A stretch of DNA of 15,697 bases. It comes from Prolixibacteraceae bacterium (GTDB lineage: Bacteria; Bacteroidota; Bacteroidia; Bacteroidales; Prolixibacteraceae). The stretch covers positions 1 to 15,697 of the forward strand of contig JAGODU010000096.1 in the NCBI GenBank assembly GCA_017998095.1, in the 5' to 3' direction. Positions 1-8,005 of this stretch are shown in pieces (the stretch's first letter is position 1; every line of letters starts with the position of its first letter). The position numbers were made by a program, and so were the translations under genes. The notes below the pieces were generated by a model. It saw only the letters and a program-made list of their open reading frames with translations, was not told the origin of the DNA and made no database searches.

Positions 1-74
1 GAAACACTACCGAGCTGCTCAGCAAGCTCTAACACGCTCAATCTTTGCTTGGCGATCTTTAGGGCTACGTCCAT
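1..74 (-). CDS. IS481-like transposase, N-terminal fragment
   Basis: On the minus strand an ATG (72-74) follows a strong AGGAGG ribosome site (plus 81-86) by seven bases. It opens a frame of 24 codons that runs off the window, beginning MDVALKIAKQRLSVLELAEQ. The Leu/Ala/Glu-rich helix fits the N-terminal helix-turn-helix of IS481-type integrase-core transposases, in which a short helical lead precedes the DNA-binding helices. The catalytic core is not visible. A decayed homologous start at 15341-15413 encodes a very similar stretch, which supports this being a real protein start. Truncated by the window edge, not by mutation. Confidence 0.65.
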   Translation of the reverse strand, partial: MDVALKIAKQRLSVLELAEQLGSV

Positions 75-83
75 TTTTAACCT

Positions 84-120
84 CCTAAGCTTTACTATAA
101 TGCAAGTTTAGAAGCTTAGG
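84..120 (-). promoter_or_regulatory. stem-loop overlapping the IS transposase ribosome site
   Basis: CCTAAGCTT (84-92) and AAGCTTAGG (112-120) are perfect 9-base inverted repeats. In minus-strand RNA the second arm ends in AGG and runs directly into the AGGAGG ribosome site (plus 81-86). A transcript entering from outside the IS would contain both arms and could fold so that part of the ribosome site is hidden. A transcript starting inside the loop would lack the first arm and be translated. This is how several IS families avoid activation by read-through; here it is inferred from sequence only. Confidence 0.45.
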
Positions 121-128
121 AATACACA
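111..128. repeat. terminal inverted repeat of IS481-like element (left copy)
   Basis: GAAGCTTAGGAATACACA here is the exact reverse complement of 15573-15590. A diverged version, 14 of 18 matches, occurs at 15287-15304. The tip faces the interior of the window. Confidence 0.75.
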
Positions 129-379
129 TTATAATAATTTTTCATCGCAAACAGGAAGTTTACTTGTTCTGTATGTTTATTTTTTAATAATTCTGCTATT
201 AAATTGTTGTTTTTTATAGTGTTGTCATATGTCGAGATATAGTATGTAGTGGCGCTATTAGTTTTGCCTTGGTTGTCGCATGTTTTATAGGGATCCTTTT
301 GTATATCCGGTTTAATAATTGGTATATATTTATTATACCACAACCCAAAATTTAGAATTGCTATGATGCTCTTCGACAT
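116..379 (-). pseudogene. gene remnant trapped between two insertion sequences
   Basis: An 87-codon minus-strand frame fills the space between the IS481-like tip and the left end of the ISL3 element. Its stop (116-118) and last few codons (N-V-Y-S) lie inside the IS481-like terminal repeat. Its only ATG (377-379) lies inside the ISL3 left repeat and has no ribosome site. Both ends are therefore supplied by insertion sequences, and the native gene was probably longer. The interior reads like a normal protein (for example NNNLIAELLKNKHTEQVNF), but I do not recognise the family. It could also be a chance open frame, since the DNA is AT-rich. Confidence 0.35.
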
Positions 380-389
380 TTTGAATGGA
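368..389. repeat. ISL3 left inverted repeat
   Basis: This is the left partner of the imperfect repeat ending at 1627. The expected leading GG is TG here, so the outermost base pair is already lost. Confidence 0.65.
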
Positions 390-406
390 CATAGTATACT
401 CTATAC

Positions 407-1657
407 ATGAAAGACCTTGATTTGTTTAAGATGGCGCTAGAACTGGATGAGGAGTGGTTCGTGGTTAAATCGGAATTTATTCCAAAAGACATAAAATTGG
501 ATATTTCCCTCGATTTTAGGCTTGGGGAAGTGCTTCCCTGCCCCGAATGCTCTCTTAAGTCAATGGTCCATGATACTGAGGGGAAAACTTGGCGTCATCT
601 GAATTTCTTTCAGCACGAAGCGTCCTTGCATGCAAGGGTTCCCCGCATCCGCTGTCAGGAACAAGGGATAAAGATGATTGAGATTCCCCGAGCCCTGGAG
701 CAGAGCGGTTTTACCTTGCTTTTTAAAGACTTGATTCTATCCATGGCTGATATCATGCCCGTCAATGCCATCGCGAAGCTGATAGGGAAGACGGACAAGC
801 GGCTTTGGAGAATCATTATCCACTATGTCAACCGTGATCTTGAACAACAAGATCTATCGAAGGTGCGACGAATTGGGGTGGATAAGACATCGACCAAACC
901 GAGCCATAACTACGTCAGCTTCTTTGTGGAAATGGATACCAAGAAAGTTGTATTTGTGACTGAAGGAAAGAAATCCTCATTGGTGCAAGCATTTAAGGAT
1001 CATTTATTGAAGCATCGCGGTGATCAGGAGTTGATCTGGGTATTCTCTTGCGATATGTCGCCCGCCTTCATTGCCGGAATCAAGACCCAGTTACGCACTG
1101 GCAATATTGCCTTCGACCATTTGCCTGTTATGAAATTATTGAACAAATCGCTGGAAGAAGTACACCGACAAGAGCAAGCCATGGAATCAATGCTGAAGGC
1201 AACGCGCTATGTCTGGCTAAAGAATCGGAGCAATCTCATTGCCAAACAGCGAATGAAGCTGGACTCGCTGTCTAATCTGAAACTGAAAACCGCCCGAGCA
1301 TATGGATTGAAGCTTGTATTTCAGAAGGCATTTCCCTACGATGGGAGACTCGGTGTCTATGCGCTCAAAAAATGGTATTTTGGGGCTATTCGATTACAGC
1401 TAGAACCGATTAAACATTTTGCCAGAATTCTCAAGGAGCATTGGGACGGGGTTGCCCGCTGGTTTGAATGTAAACTTAACAATGTACTGCTGGATAGCCT
1501 CAACAGTCTGGTCCAAGCAGCCAAAGCAAGGGCTAGTGGTTACCATTCTACCACAAATTTTAAAACCATGATTTATATGATTGCAGGTAAAGTTTGGGGA
1601 GGCTATCCATATGAAACGTCGAAAAGCCTAATTTTTTCTTCATTAATGCATAAATAA
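407..1657 (+). CDS. ISL3-family transposase (probably inactive)
   Basis: This 416-residue protein has the ISL3 layout: an N-terminal zinc-ribbon region (C45-P-E-C48, then C83), a helix-turn-helix region and a DDE-type core. Core blocks are GVDKTS (D159), SCDMSPAFI, FDHLPVMKLLN (D237) and LLDSLNSLVQAAKARASGY. In the last block ISL3 enzymes normally have the catalytic glutamate (LEGLNS-like), but this copy has D363. The second zinc-ligand pair is incomplete (C83-Q-E-Q86, where His or Cys is usual). The frame runs about ten codons past the right inverted repeat before stopping, so the element's own stop is gone. No ribosome site precedes the ATG; TATACT at 395-400 could be a -10 element. Family assignment is firm, activity doubtful. 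Confidence 0.85.
   Translation: MKDLDLFKMALELDEEWFVVKSEFIPKDIKLDISLDFRLGEVLPCPECSLKSMVHDTEGKTWRHLNFFQHEASLHARVPRIRCQEQGIKMIEIPRALEQSGFTLLFKDLILSMADIMPVNAIAKLIGKTDKRLWRIIIHYVNRDLEQQDLSKVRRIGVDKTSTKPSHNYVSFFVEMDTKKVVFVTEGKKSSLVQAFKDHLLKHRGDQELIWVFSCDMSPAFIAGIKTQLRTGNIAFDHLPVMKLLNKSLEEVHRQEQAMESMLKATRYVWLKNRSNLIAKQRMKLDSLSNLKLKTARAYGLKLVFQKAFPYDGRLGVYALKKWYFGAIRLQLEPIKHFARILKEHWDGVARWFECKLNNVLLDSLNSLVQAAKARASGYHSTTNFKTMIYMIAGKVWGGYPYETSKSLIFSSLMHK
1606..1628. repeat. ISL3 right inverted repeat
   Basis: This right end lies inside the transposase reading frame, which continues through it into flanking DNA. It pairs with 368-389. Confidence 0.65.
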
Positions 1658-1682
1658 AGTTCGTTTTTTGGGTCAGATGAAA

Positions 1683-1691
1683 TGATACAAT
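1683..1691 (+). promoter_or_regulatory. candidate extended -10 promoter of the ssp operon
   Basis: TGATACAAT has the TGn extended -10 motif plus TACAAT, one base from TATAAT. The T-rich stretch at 1663-1668 (GTTTTT) is a poor -35. A start near 1698 would place the strong ribosome site at 1701-1709 just inside the transcript. The site lies about 55 bases past the ISL3 right end. It is the only promoter-like site I see before the operon. The operon's own sigma factor may use a different sequence. Confidence 0.4.
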
Positions 1692-1715
1692 TTAATAGTG
1701 AGGGAGGTGTTTAAT

Positions 1716-3431
1716 TTGTGGTGCAAAAATTGTAATAGAGAAACAGAGGATGAAAAGTGTGAGCTTTGTGGGAGTGTGACTGAACAAGAAATACCATATG
1801 TAGTTTTTTGGTGTGATGAATGTAAAGTGCCAATTATTAAAGCGGCTAACAGTATAGATAAAAATATTTGCACTCTTTGTAATGGAAACACCACTTATCT
1901 TTGTGCTGATTTGCGTCCAGTTTTTCCTGAAGAGAGACTTTTATTAGAAATTATCGGAGCAAAACCGTTTGCTTATCATGACAAAGCTATCTGGGCTTCT
2001 AATAACCGTTATTACATCGATGGAAAAGTAAAGCTGATTACCACCAGTTTTTATAAAAAAATTTCGCCTAAGTCCATTAGGGAGTTGCTAAATCAGTATA
2101 GCGTTCAAAATGATTATTTATATTTTAACCAGTTTATTGAGAGGTTTATAAAAGCAAATCAGGACAGGCTTAATTATCTGAAAGACGAAGCATTCGACTT
2201 TATTCAATCTGCAGCCGAAAAATACCCTCACGAAAGCATTGTTCTTTCTTTCTCGGGTGGCAAGGATTCAACAGTCACAGCAGATTTGGCAGCGAGAGCA
2301 TTAAGCGATCCGAGTCTTGTTCATATTTTTGGGGATACAACTTTAGAATTTCCGCTTACAATGGAGTATGTACAACGATTCCGAAAGAATAATCCAAAAG
2401 CAATTTTTAAGGTAGCTAAAAACAAGGAACAAAATTTTTACAAAGTATGTGAGGATATTGGTCCTCCTGCTCGTATGCTTCGCTGGTGTTGTTCAATGTT
2501 CAAGACGGGTCCGATAACCCGTGTTTTAAACAGTATGTTTCGAGATACAGATATTTTGACCTTTTACGGCATCAGAAAATGTGAATCCGTAAGTCGAAGT
2601 AAGTATAACCGGATTGAGGATAATGCGGAAGCTGTTAAAATACAAAAACAAAAGGTTGCTTCTCCGATTTTTTATTGGAAAGACATTGATATATGGCTTT
2701 ATATATTAGGAGAACAAATAGACTTTAACGATGCTTACAGGTTAGGGTATGACCGTGTGGGATGCTGGTGTTGCCCCAATAATAACGAAAGAGCGCAGCT
2801 TCTTTCGCAGATTTATATGCCGGAACAGGCTGAGAGATGGAGAAATTTTCTTGTGGATTTTGCAAAGAGAATTGGAAAGCCTGATGCAGAGGTTTATGTT
2901 GATACAGGTAAATGGAAAGCTCGGCAAGGCGGAAATGGTGTTGTTGCGGCTGAGGACGTCAAGATAAAATTTACTAACTGTACAGCAGAAGAAAACGCAA
3001 AGATTTATAAGCTAAACAAGCCAGTGGACGATAGCTTTATTCAACTTTTTATTCCTTTTGGCAGAATTGCACCAGAATTAGGTAGAAAGCTTATCAATGA
3101 AACCATTGTGATAGATATAAAAACCAATGTGCCGATACTATCTATTCAGCCTTTTTCGCAGGATGGATACGATTTTGCGGTAAAAGTTAAGACATTGAAT
3201 GTAGCCAAGCACGATGATTTGCAGCGTATGGTTGGCTATCAAGTTAGGAAATTCAATGCCTGTAGAAAATGCTTAAAATGTGAATCTCTGTGCAAGTTTG
3301 GGGCTATCTCAGTCCATGGTGATTCCTATCTTATCAATGAGCAGAAATGCAAACGGTGTAAGATGTGTGTCACCGCTAAGTATTTAGATGGTGGTTGCTT
3401 AATGGAAAAATATTTGAAAACCAAAGACTAA
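1716..3431 (+). CDS. sspD: SspD/DndC-like PAPS-reductase-family sulfurtransferase with ferredoxin tail
   Basis: The expected role is to activate the DNA backbone with ATP and transfer sulfur during phosphorothioation, as the DndC/SspD family does. The 571-residue protein opens with two zinc ribbons (C3, C6, C15, C18 and C33, C36, C52, C55). Next comes a PP-loop ATP pyrophosphatase motif SGGKDST (about 180-186), then RWCC (C258, C259) and GCWCC (C350, C352, C353), cysteine sets typical of a family-specific iron-sulfur site. The C-terminus adds two ferredoxin-type clusters: CxxCxxCxxxC (516-526) and CxxCxxCx9C (545-561). I start at TTG 1716 because AGGGAGGTG (1701-1709) is spaced correctly for it; the upstream GTG at 1698 lies before that site. 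First gene of the operon, 17 bases before sspB. IbrA-type or other PP-loop enzymes are the alternatives, but the neighbours favour SspD. Confidence 0.85.
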   Translation: MWCKNCNRETEDEKCELCGSVTEQEIPYVVFWCDECKVPIIKAANSIDKNICTLCNGNTTYLCADLRPVFPEERLLLEIIGAKPFAYHDKAIWASNNRYYIDGKVKLITTSFYKKISPKSIRELLNQYSVQNDYLYFNQFIERFIKANQDRLNYLKDEAFDFIQSAAEKYPHESIVLSFSGGKDSTVTADLAARALSDPSLVHIFGDTTLEFPLTMEYVQRFRKNNPKAIFKVAKNKEQNFYKVCEDIGPPARMLRWCCSMFKTGPITRVLNSMFRDTDILTFYGIRKCESVSRSKYNRIEDNAEAVKIQKQKVASPIFYWKDIDIWLYILGEQIDFNDAYRLGYDRVGCWCCPNNNERAQLLSQIYMPEQAERWRNFLVDFAKRIGKPDAEVYVDTGKWKARQGGNGVVAAEDVKIKFTNCTAEENAKIYKLNKPVDDSFIQLFIPFGRIAPELGRKLINETIVIDIKTNVPILSIQPFSQDGYDFAVKVKTLNVAKHDDLQRMVGYQVRKFNACRKCLKCESLCKFGAISVHGDSYLINEQKCKRCKMCVTAKYLDGGCLMEKYLKTKD

Positions 3432-3448
3432 TGCTTAGGGGTGTAATA

Positions 3449-4333
3449 ATGAAGTTTAAATTTAGAGCACATGATACATTTTTTATTAGAAAAGGTTGGC
3501 TTAATAAAGGAATGAGAAATGTTAAAAATGACCCACAGGTTTTCATGGGTGTTAACGGAAACCCTATGGACATTTTAGGTATAGGTACAAATATGGTAAA
3601 GGCGTTGCGATATTGGCTTCAGGCGGTTGGACTTACTGAGGAACCACCTGTTGGAAGAAAGGTACAGAAGTTTACCAGTTTTGGTACAGTAGTTTATGAA
3701 AACGATCCCTATTTTGAGGAAATGGGTACGTTGTGGCTTCTTCATTATAAACTTGCCACTAACAAAACGGATGCCACTGCTTGGTATTATTTCTTTAACG
3801 AATTTAAGCTGTCTGAGTTTACAAGAGATGACTTTGTGGTGCAATTAAAAAACTATATTCGTATAAATGATGATGAGGTTTCGGAGCGTTCATTAGAGGA
3901 CGATTACAACTGTATCATTAACACCTATGTACCACGCATTAAAATTAATCCTGAAAAGGTACAGCCGGAAAGTAATATCGATTGTCCTTTAGGTGAGCTT
4001 GGACTTGTTGACATTGTAAATAAAAAGAAAAAGATATACAAAAAAACCACCCCAAAGATAGATACCTTGCATCCACTGATATTGCTTGCAGTTATTGTGG
4101 ATCAGGCTGCGGGTCAGCGTGAAATCAAAATTTCAGCGATTCAAAACAATACTTGTAACGCCGGTAAGGTGTTTAACCTGGATATAATCACACTAACCAA
4201 TCTGCTTTATAAAATAGAACTTATGGGATATATCAAAGTAGTTCGTACTGCAGGACTTGATGTTGTTCGGATTGAAAGAGAAGTAGAATTTTTAGAGTGT
4301 GTAAGAGAATATTACCGAGCAATCAACAATTAA
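3449..4333 (+). CDS. sspB: SspB-like DUF4007 protein, probable PT nickase
   Basis: The 294-residue protein has the DUF4007 signature: FRAHDTFFIRKGWLNKG near the start (5-21) and LGIGTNMVKALRYWL (about 43-57), matching the family pattern HxTFxxRxxWLxKG and LGxGxNMV. The C-terminal part (about 200-294) looks like a winged-helix or mixed fold ending in VVRIEREVEF. In characterised Ssp systems the DUF4007 protein SspB nicks DNA so that one strand can receive sulfur; this function is taken from the family. ATG 3449 follows AGGGGTG at a good distance. An in-frame upstream ATG (3395) lies inside sspD, has no ribosome site and adds residues unlike the family start. Seventeen bases after sspD and 27 before sspC. 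Confidence 0.85.
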   Translation: MKFKFRAHDTFFIRKGWLNKGMRNVKNDPQVFMGVNGNPMDILGIGTNMVKALRYWLQAVGLTEEPPVGRKVQKFTSFGTVVYENDPYFEEMGTLWLLHYKLATNKTDATAWYYFFNEFKLSEFTRDDFVVQLKNYIRINDDEVSERSLEDDYNCIINTYVPRIKINPEKVQPESNIDCPLGELGLVDIVNKKKKIYKKTTPKIDTLHPLILLAVIVDQAAGQREIKISAIQNNTCNAGKVFNLDIITLTNLLYKIELMGYIKVVRTAGLDVVRIEREVEFLECVREYYRAINN

Positions 4334-4360
4334 AACAAAACACATGGGAGAGACAAAATT

Positions 4361-7300
4361 ATGTTTAATGAAAAGATAAATGTTGCAAAAGGTTTTCAAA
4401 CCTCAGTCAACATTGTCTATGATTTATACAATGATGAAAAAGTAAGAAACTTTATTCCAACCACATCGTCCTTTGATGTTATAGAAGATGTGCTCTTTAG
4501 CACGACCAAAAGCGCAACTCAAAGGGCAAGGATATTGATTGGAGCCTATGGTAGGGGTAAATCTCACATAATTCTTGTCTTGATGTCACTTCTTTTCAAA
4601 AAAGATGTGACGTTATTTGATATGCTCTTAAAGAAAATGAAAACACACAACTCAATGCTTTATGAATTTACGGTTGATTATATTAAAAGTGATAAGAAAC
4701 TGCTCCCTATTATTATTAACGGAAGCAGTGCAAGTCTAACTCAGTCTTTCCTCAATGCTTTGCAGCAGGCTTTAAGATCGGAAAACTTAGCTGATTTAAT
4801 GCCTGAAACCAATTTTAAGGCTTCTATCAACACAATAGAGCTTTGGAAGCAAAGCTACCCGGATACCTACGAGAAATTTGCTAATACCTTAAGTGAGCCA
4901 GTGGATAATTTTATTCTCGCATTGAAAGAATATGATGTTAATGCTTATAAACGTTTTGAGAAGTTATACCCTACCCTTACCTCTGGTAGCACCTTTAATC
5001 CCTTTCTCGGATTTGATGTTGTAGAACTTTATGAAAAAGTAGTAGATAAACTTCAGACAAAAGGTTATGACGGTGTTTACATTATATATGACGAGTTTAG
5101 TAAATATTTAGAGTCAAGCATCGCAAGTGCTACTATCAGTGACATTAAGCTGTTACAGGATTTTGCTGAGAAGTGTGACCGTAGTGGAAACAAACAAATT
5201 CATTTAATGCTTATTTGTCATAAGGATATTGCAAATTATATCGACAACAGCCTACCGAAAGAAAAAGTGGATGGATGGCGTGGTGTTTCTGGTAGATTTA
5301 AGCATATTAATCTACATAACGACTTTTCCCAGATGTATGAGATTATTTCTGCTGTTATTAAAAAAGAAGAGGCGTTTTGGAATAAGTTTTGCGAGGAAAA
5401 CAAAGACAGATTTGATGATTTGACTAAACGTTTTACTTTGAACGGAGTTTTGGATGAAAAAGACGAAAATATGGTGCAGACAGCAATCAAAGGCTGCTAT
5501 CCTCTGCATCCTATTTCAACGTTCATATTACCAAGATTATCTGAAAAAGTTGCTCAGAATGAGCGGACCTTGTTTACCTTTCTATCATCGGATCAGAAGT
5601 ACACCCTATCTGAGTTTCTGAAAACAGCAGATGGTAATTTCCCTATGCTTACTCCTGATTACATTTATGACTATTTTGAGCCACTACTTAGAAAAGAGCC
5701 TTATACGAGCGAAACGCATAAGCTGTATAAGCTCACTTCTAATGTACTCCGAAAGGTTGAACCGGACTCTCTTGGAGCAAAGATCATTAAGACAATTTCG
5801 CTTATTTATATCATCGAGCAGTTTGAAAAACTGCCACCTATTTTTAATATTATCGCTGATACTTTCAAAGATAGTGTTAGAGATACTAAAGAAATTAGTA
5901 AAGTATTGTCTGAACTGATTGATAAAGAATGTATCGTTTATCTAAAGCGTAGCAACAATTACTTAAAACTCAAAGAAAGTAGCGGTGTAGATATCCCTGG
6001 TGAAATAATAAAGGCTATTGAGAAAAATAAAAGTACATTAAGCGTAAAGGATATTTTGAATAAATTTACTTTTGACAGTTATATGTATCCGACTCGCTAC
6101 AATGATGAAAATGAAATTACACGTTATTTCGACTTTATTTTTATTGACAGTAATGAATTTTGGGCTGTAGAGAATTGGGAAAGGAAAATCGAAGGAACAG
6201 ATGCAGACGGAATGGTTTACGCCATAATCCCTAATAGTCAAGAAGAAATAGACAATATTAAAAAAGCGTTATTAAGTGGCCAGCACAACCACAATAGAAT
6301 TGTCTTCGTTGTCCCAAATATCTATACCGAAATTGAAAAGATTGCCTATGAGTATAGCGCAGTAAAGCAGCTAAAATCTCTTGTGGTAGATGATGACTTG
6401 CTTTCTGATGAATACGATATTTATATAGAGGATTTAGAGGAAGTTATAGGTAGTTTTATATTTTCTTACATAAGACCTGAAACAGGTGGTGCAGAATACT
6501 TTTATATGGGTGAAAAAAAGAATATTTACCGCAAAGCACAGTTTTCTGCACTTCTTTCAGATATTTGTGAAAGAATCTATCCTTATACACCAATAATCAA
6601 TAATGAGTCCATAAACAAAAATGTTTTGTCTACGGTTGCTATTAATAGCCGTACAAAGTTAATCTCAGCACTTTTAGAGACCGAATTAGACACGAACTTA
6701 GGATTGACGGGGACAGGACAAGATGTATTCATTATGCGAAGTACATTGGTTCAAACAGGAATTTTGCAGAATGCAGACAATGCACCTGTTATTAACTTTA
6801 ATCCTGATGATGCAAATATGCGGAATATGCTGACTACTATACGGAACTTTTTTACAGGTGCGAATATAGGTGGCGGTCAGAGTTTCCGCGTGCTTTATAA
6901 TAAATTAACTCTACCACAAAATGGTATTGGATTGAAAAAGGGAGTTATCCCAATTTATATTGCCATAGTGTTACATCATTATAAAAAGAACTTGGTTATA
7001 AAAAATAAAGGCAACGAAGTAAGAATTACAGCTGATCTTTTAAACAGTATAAATGAAAATCCTGATGAATATTCGGTTTTCTTAGAAGACTGGAACGAGG
7101 AAAAAGCGAAGTACATGACGGAACTTGAAAGCATCTTTAGTGGATATGTTATTGAAAAGGAAAAGACCTATAACAGCTTTTCCTTTATTGTGCTTGCTAT
7201 GAATCGTTGGTATATGTCATTACCAAAGTACGTTAAAGAAATGAGTAAAATTTATTGTGGTATCAATAGAAAGGAATCTTATAAACCTGTTCCTAGAGAA

Positions 7301-7993
7301 CAAAAAAAGTTTATTAATAGCTTAAGACAGATTGATAACAATTCTAGAGAATATCTTTTTGAAAAGATATTTACTTTCTTTGGAATGAATGAGTTTAATC
7401 TCATGATTCTTGATCATATAAAAGCAACTAAACAAGTTTTTGATATGGCTAAGGGCAACCTTATCAATGTGCTAATTTCTGATGTGAAAACTATATTTGG
7501 AGGACAGAACACGAAAAATGCAAGTCTCACCTCTGTTATTAAGGATTGGTATGAATCTCTTGGCGAAAATACTATCAATTATCTGTTTACTAATAATGAA
7601 AGCAAAATCCTTGAGCTGATGAAGTCAATTACCAATGATGAAGTAGCGTTTATGGAACGCTTAGGCAAAGCTGTCACATCTTTGAGGATTGATGATTGGA
7701 ATGAAAACACTATAGAAATGTTCTTAAAGGACTTAGTTGCCTTTAAGGAAACTGTAGATAACTTTGATAAAAATTATGCGAATAGTAACGAAAATGTTTC
7801 CGAAATGTACAGGATTGTTTTTATAGACAAAGATGGTAGCGAGGTAGTTAAGACGTTCAGTAAGACAAAATATAGTGACAGAGCAAAACTGCTCTTGAAC
7901 GAAATTACAACTTCGCTTGAAGAAATGGGGCAGGCTATTTCTGAACAAGAAAAGCGTCAGGTCCTCATGGAACTGCTTGAAAAGATGTGTTAA
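4361..7993 (+). CDS. sspC: SspC-like large P-loop ATPase
   Basis: This 1210-residue protein begins with an AAA+-like NTPase domain. Walker A is GAYGRGKS (61-68) and Walker B IIYDE (D244, E245), followed by a sensor-like LMLICHKD about 40 residues on. The remainder is long and helical, with no second Walker site that I can find. Position between the DUF4007 and cysteine desulfurase genes points to SspC, the ATPase partner of the PT modification complex. The length and N-terminal Walker A in a GxYGxGKS context also recall the large BREX ATPases BrxC/PglY. I see no BREX methyltransferase or phosphatase nearby, so SspC is preferred. GGGAG at 4346-4350 sets the ATG. Confidence 0.75.
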   Translation: MFNEKINVAKGFQTSVNIVYDLYNDEKVRNFIPTTSSFDVIEDVLFSTTKSATQRARILIGAYGRGKSHIILVLMSLLFKKDVTLFDMLLKKMKTHNSMLYEFTVDYIKSDKKLLPIIINGSSASLTQSFLNALQQALRSENLADLMPETNFKASINTIELWKQSYPDTYEKFANTLSEPVDNFILALKEYDVNAYKRFEKLYPTLTSGSTFNPFLGFDVVELYEKVVDKLQTKGYDGVYIIYDEFSKYLESSIASATISDIKLLQDFAEKCDRSGNKQIHLMLICHKDIANYIDNSLPKEKVDGWRGVSGRFKHINLHNDFSQMYEIISAVIKKEEAFWNKFCEENKDRFDDLTKRFTLNGVLDEKDENMVQTAIKGCYPLHPISTFILPRLSEKVAQNERTLFTFLSSDQKYTLSEFLKTADGNFPMLTPDYIYDYFEPLLRKEPYTSETHKLYKLTSNVLRKVEPDSLGAKIIKTISLIYIIEQFEKLPPIFNIIADTFKDSVRDTKEISKVLSELIDKECIVYLKRSNNYLKLKESSGVDIPGEIIKAIEKNKSTLSVKDILNKFTFDSYMYPTRYNDENEITRYFDFIFIDSNEFWAVENWERKIEGTDADGMVYAIIPNSQEEIDNIKKALLSGQHNHNRIVFVVPNIYTEIEKIAYEYSAVKQLKSLVVDDDLLSDEYDIYIEDLEEVIGSFIFSYIRPETGGAEYFYMGEKKNIYRKAQFSALLSDICERIYPYTPIINNESINKNVLSTVAINSRTKLISALLETELDTNLGLTGTGQDVFIMRSTLVQTGILQNADNAPVINFNPDDANMRNMLTTIRNFFTGANIGGGQSFRVLYNKLTLPQNGIGLKKGVIPIYIAIVLHHYKKNLVIKNKGNEVRITADLLNSINENPDEYSVFLEDWNEEKAKYMTELESIFSGYVIEKEKTYNSFSFIVLAMNRWYMSLPKYVKEMSKIYCGINRKESYKPVPREQKKFINSLRQIDNNSREYLFEKIFTFFGMNEFNLMILDHIKATKQVFDMAKGNLINVLISDVKTIFGGQNTKNASLTSVIKDWYESLGENTINYLFTNNESKILELMKSITNDEVAFMERLGKAVTSLRIDDWNENTIEMFLKDLVAFKETVDNFDKNYANSNENVSEMYRIVFIDKDGSEVVKTFSKTKYSDRAKLLLNEITTSLEEMGQAISEQEKRQVLMELLEKMC

Positions 7994-8005
7994 GAGGGGT
8001 TAACA

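Larger units (their letters stand above)
1..128 (-). mobile_element. IS481-like insertion sequence, 5' tip (partial)
   Basis: The element runs leftward out of the window. Its outer tip is the 18-base end GAAGCTTAGGAATACACA at 111-128 (plus strand). The same 18 bases appear as an exact reverse complement at 15573-15590, where a second element shows its 3' end. Because one copy shows the upstream end and the other the downstream end, the two tips define the terminal inverted repeats of a single IS type. Only the first 74 bases of the transposase gene are present. Family assignment rests mainly on the C-terminal fragment at the other window end and on the N-terminal helix-turn-helix-like start here. 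Confidence 0.75.
368..1628 (+). mobile_element. ISL3-family insertion sequence, decayed
   Basis: The ends GCTCTTCGACATTTTG (368-383) and, reversed, GGCTTTTCGACGTTTC (1613-1628) form imperfect inverted repeats. They match 12 of 15 bases at the tip and 17 of 22 when extended to 368-389 against 1606-1627. They resemble the GGCTCTTCG-type ends usual for ISL3. No 8-base target duplication is visible: the left flank is about GCTATGAT and the right flank TAATTTTT. One ISL3-type transposase gene fills the element. Mismatched ends, absent duplication and altered transposase residues indicate an old copy. Confidence 0.75.

Noticed and set aside
1698..1715. GTG 1698 as the sspD start
   Set aside because: The ribosome site AGGGAGGTG lies downstream of this GTG and is placed for TTG 1716; the transcription start predicted from the -10 would fall at about 1698.
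3395..3448. Longer start of the DUF4007 protein at ATG 3395
   Set aside because: It overlaps the end of sspD, lacks a ribosome site, and adds residues that do not fit the family start, while ATG 3449 has AGGGGTG upstream.
5631..5918. 95-codon frame inside sspC and other overlapping frames on both strands
   Set aside because: They lie wholly within strongly supported genes, have no ribosome sites and have low-complexity translations.
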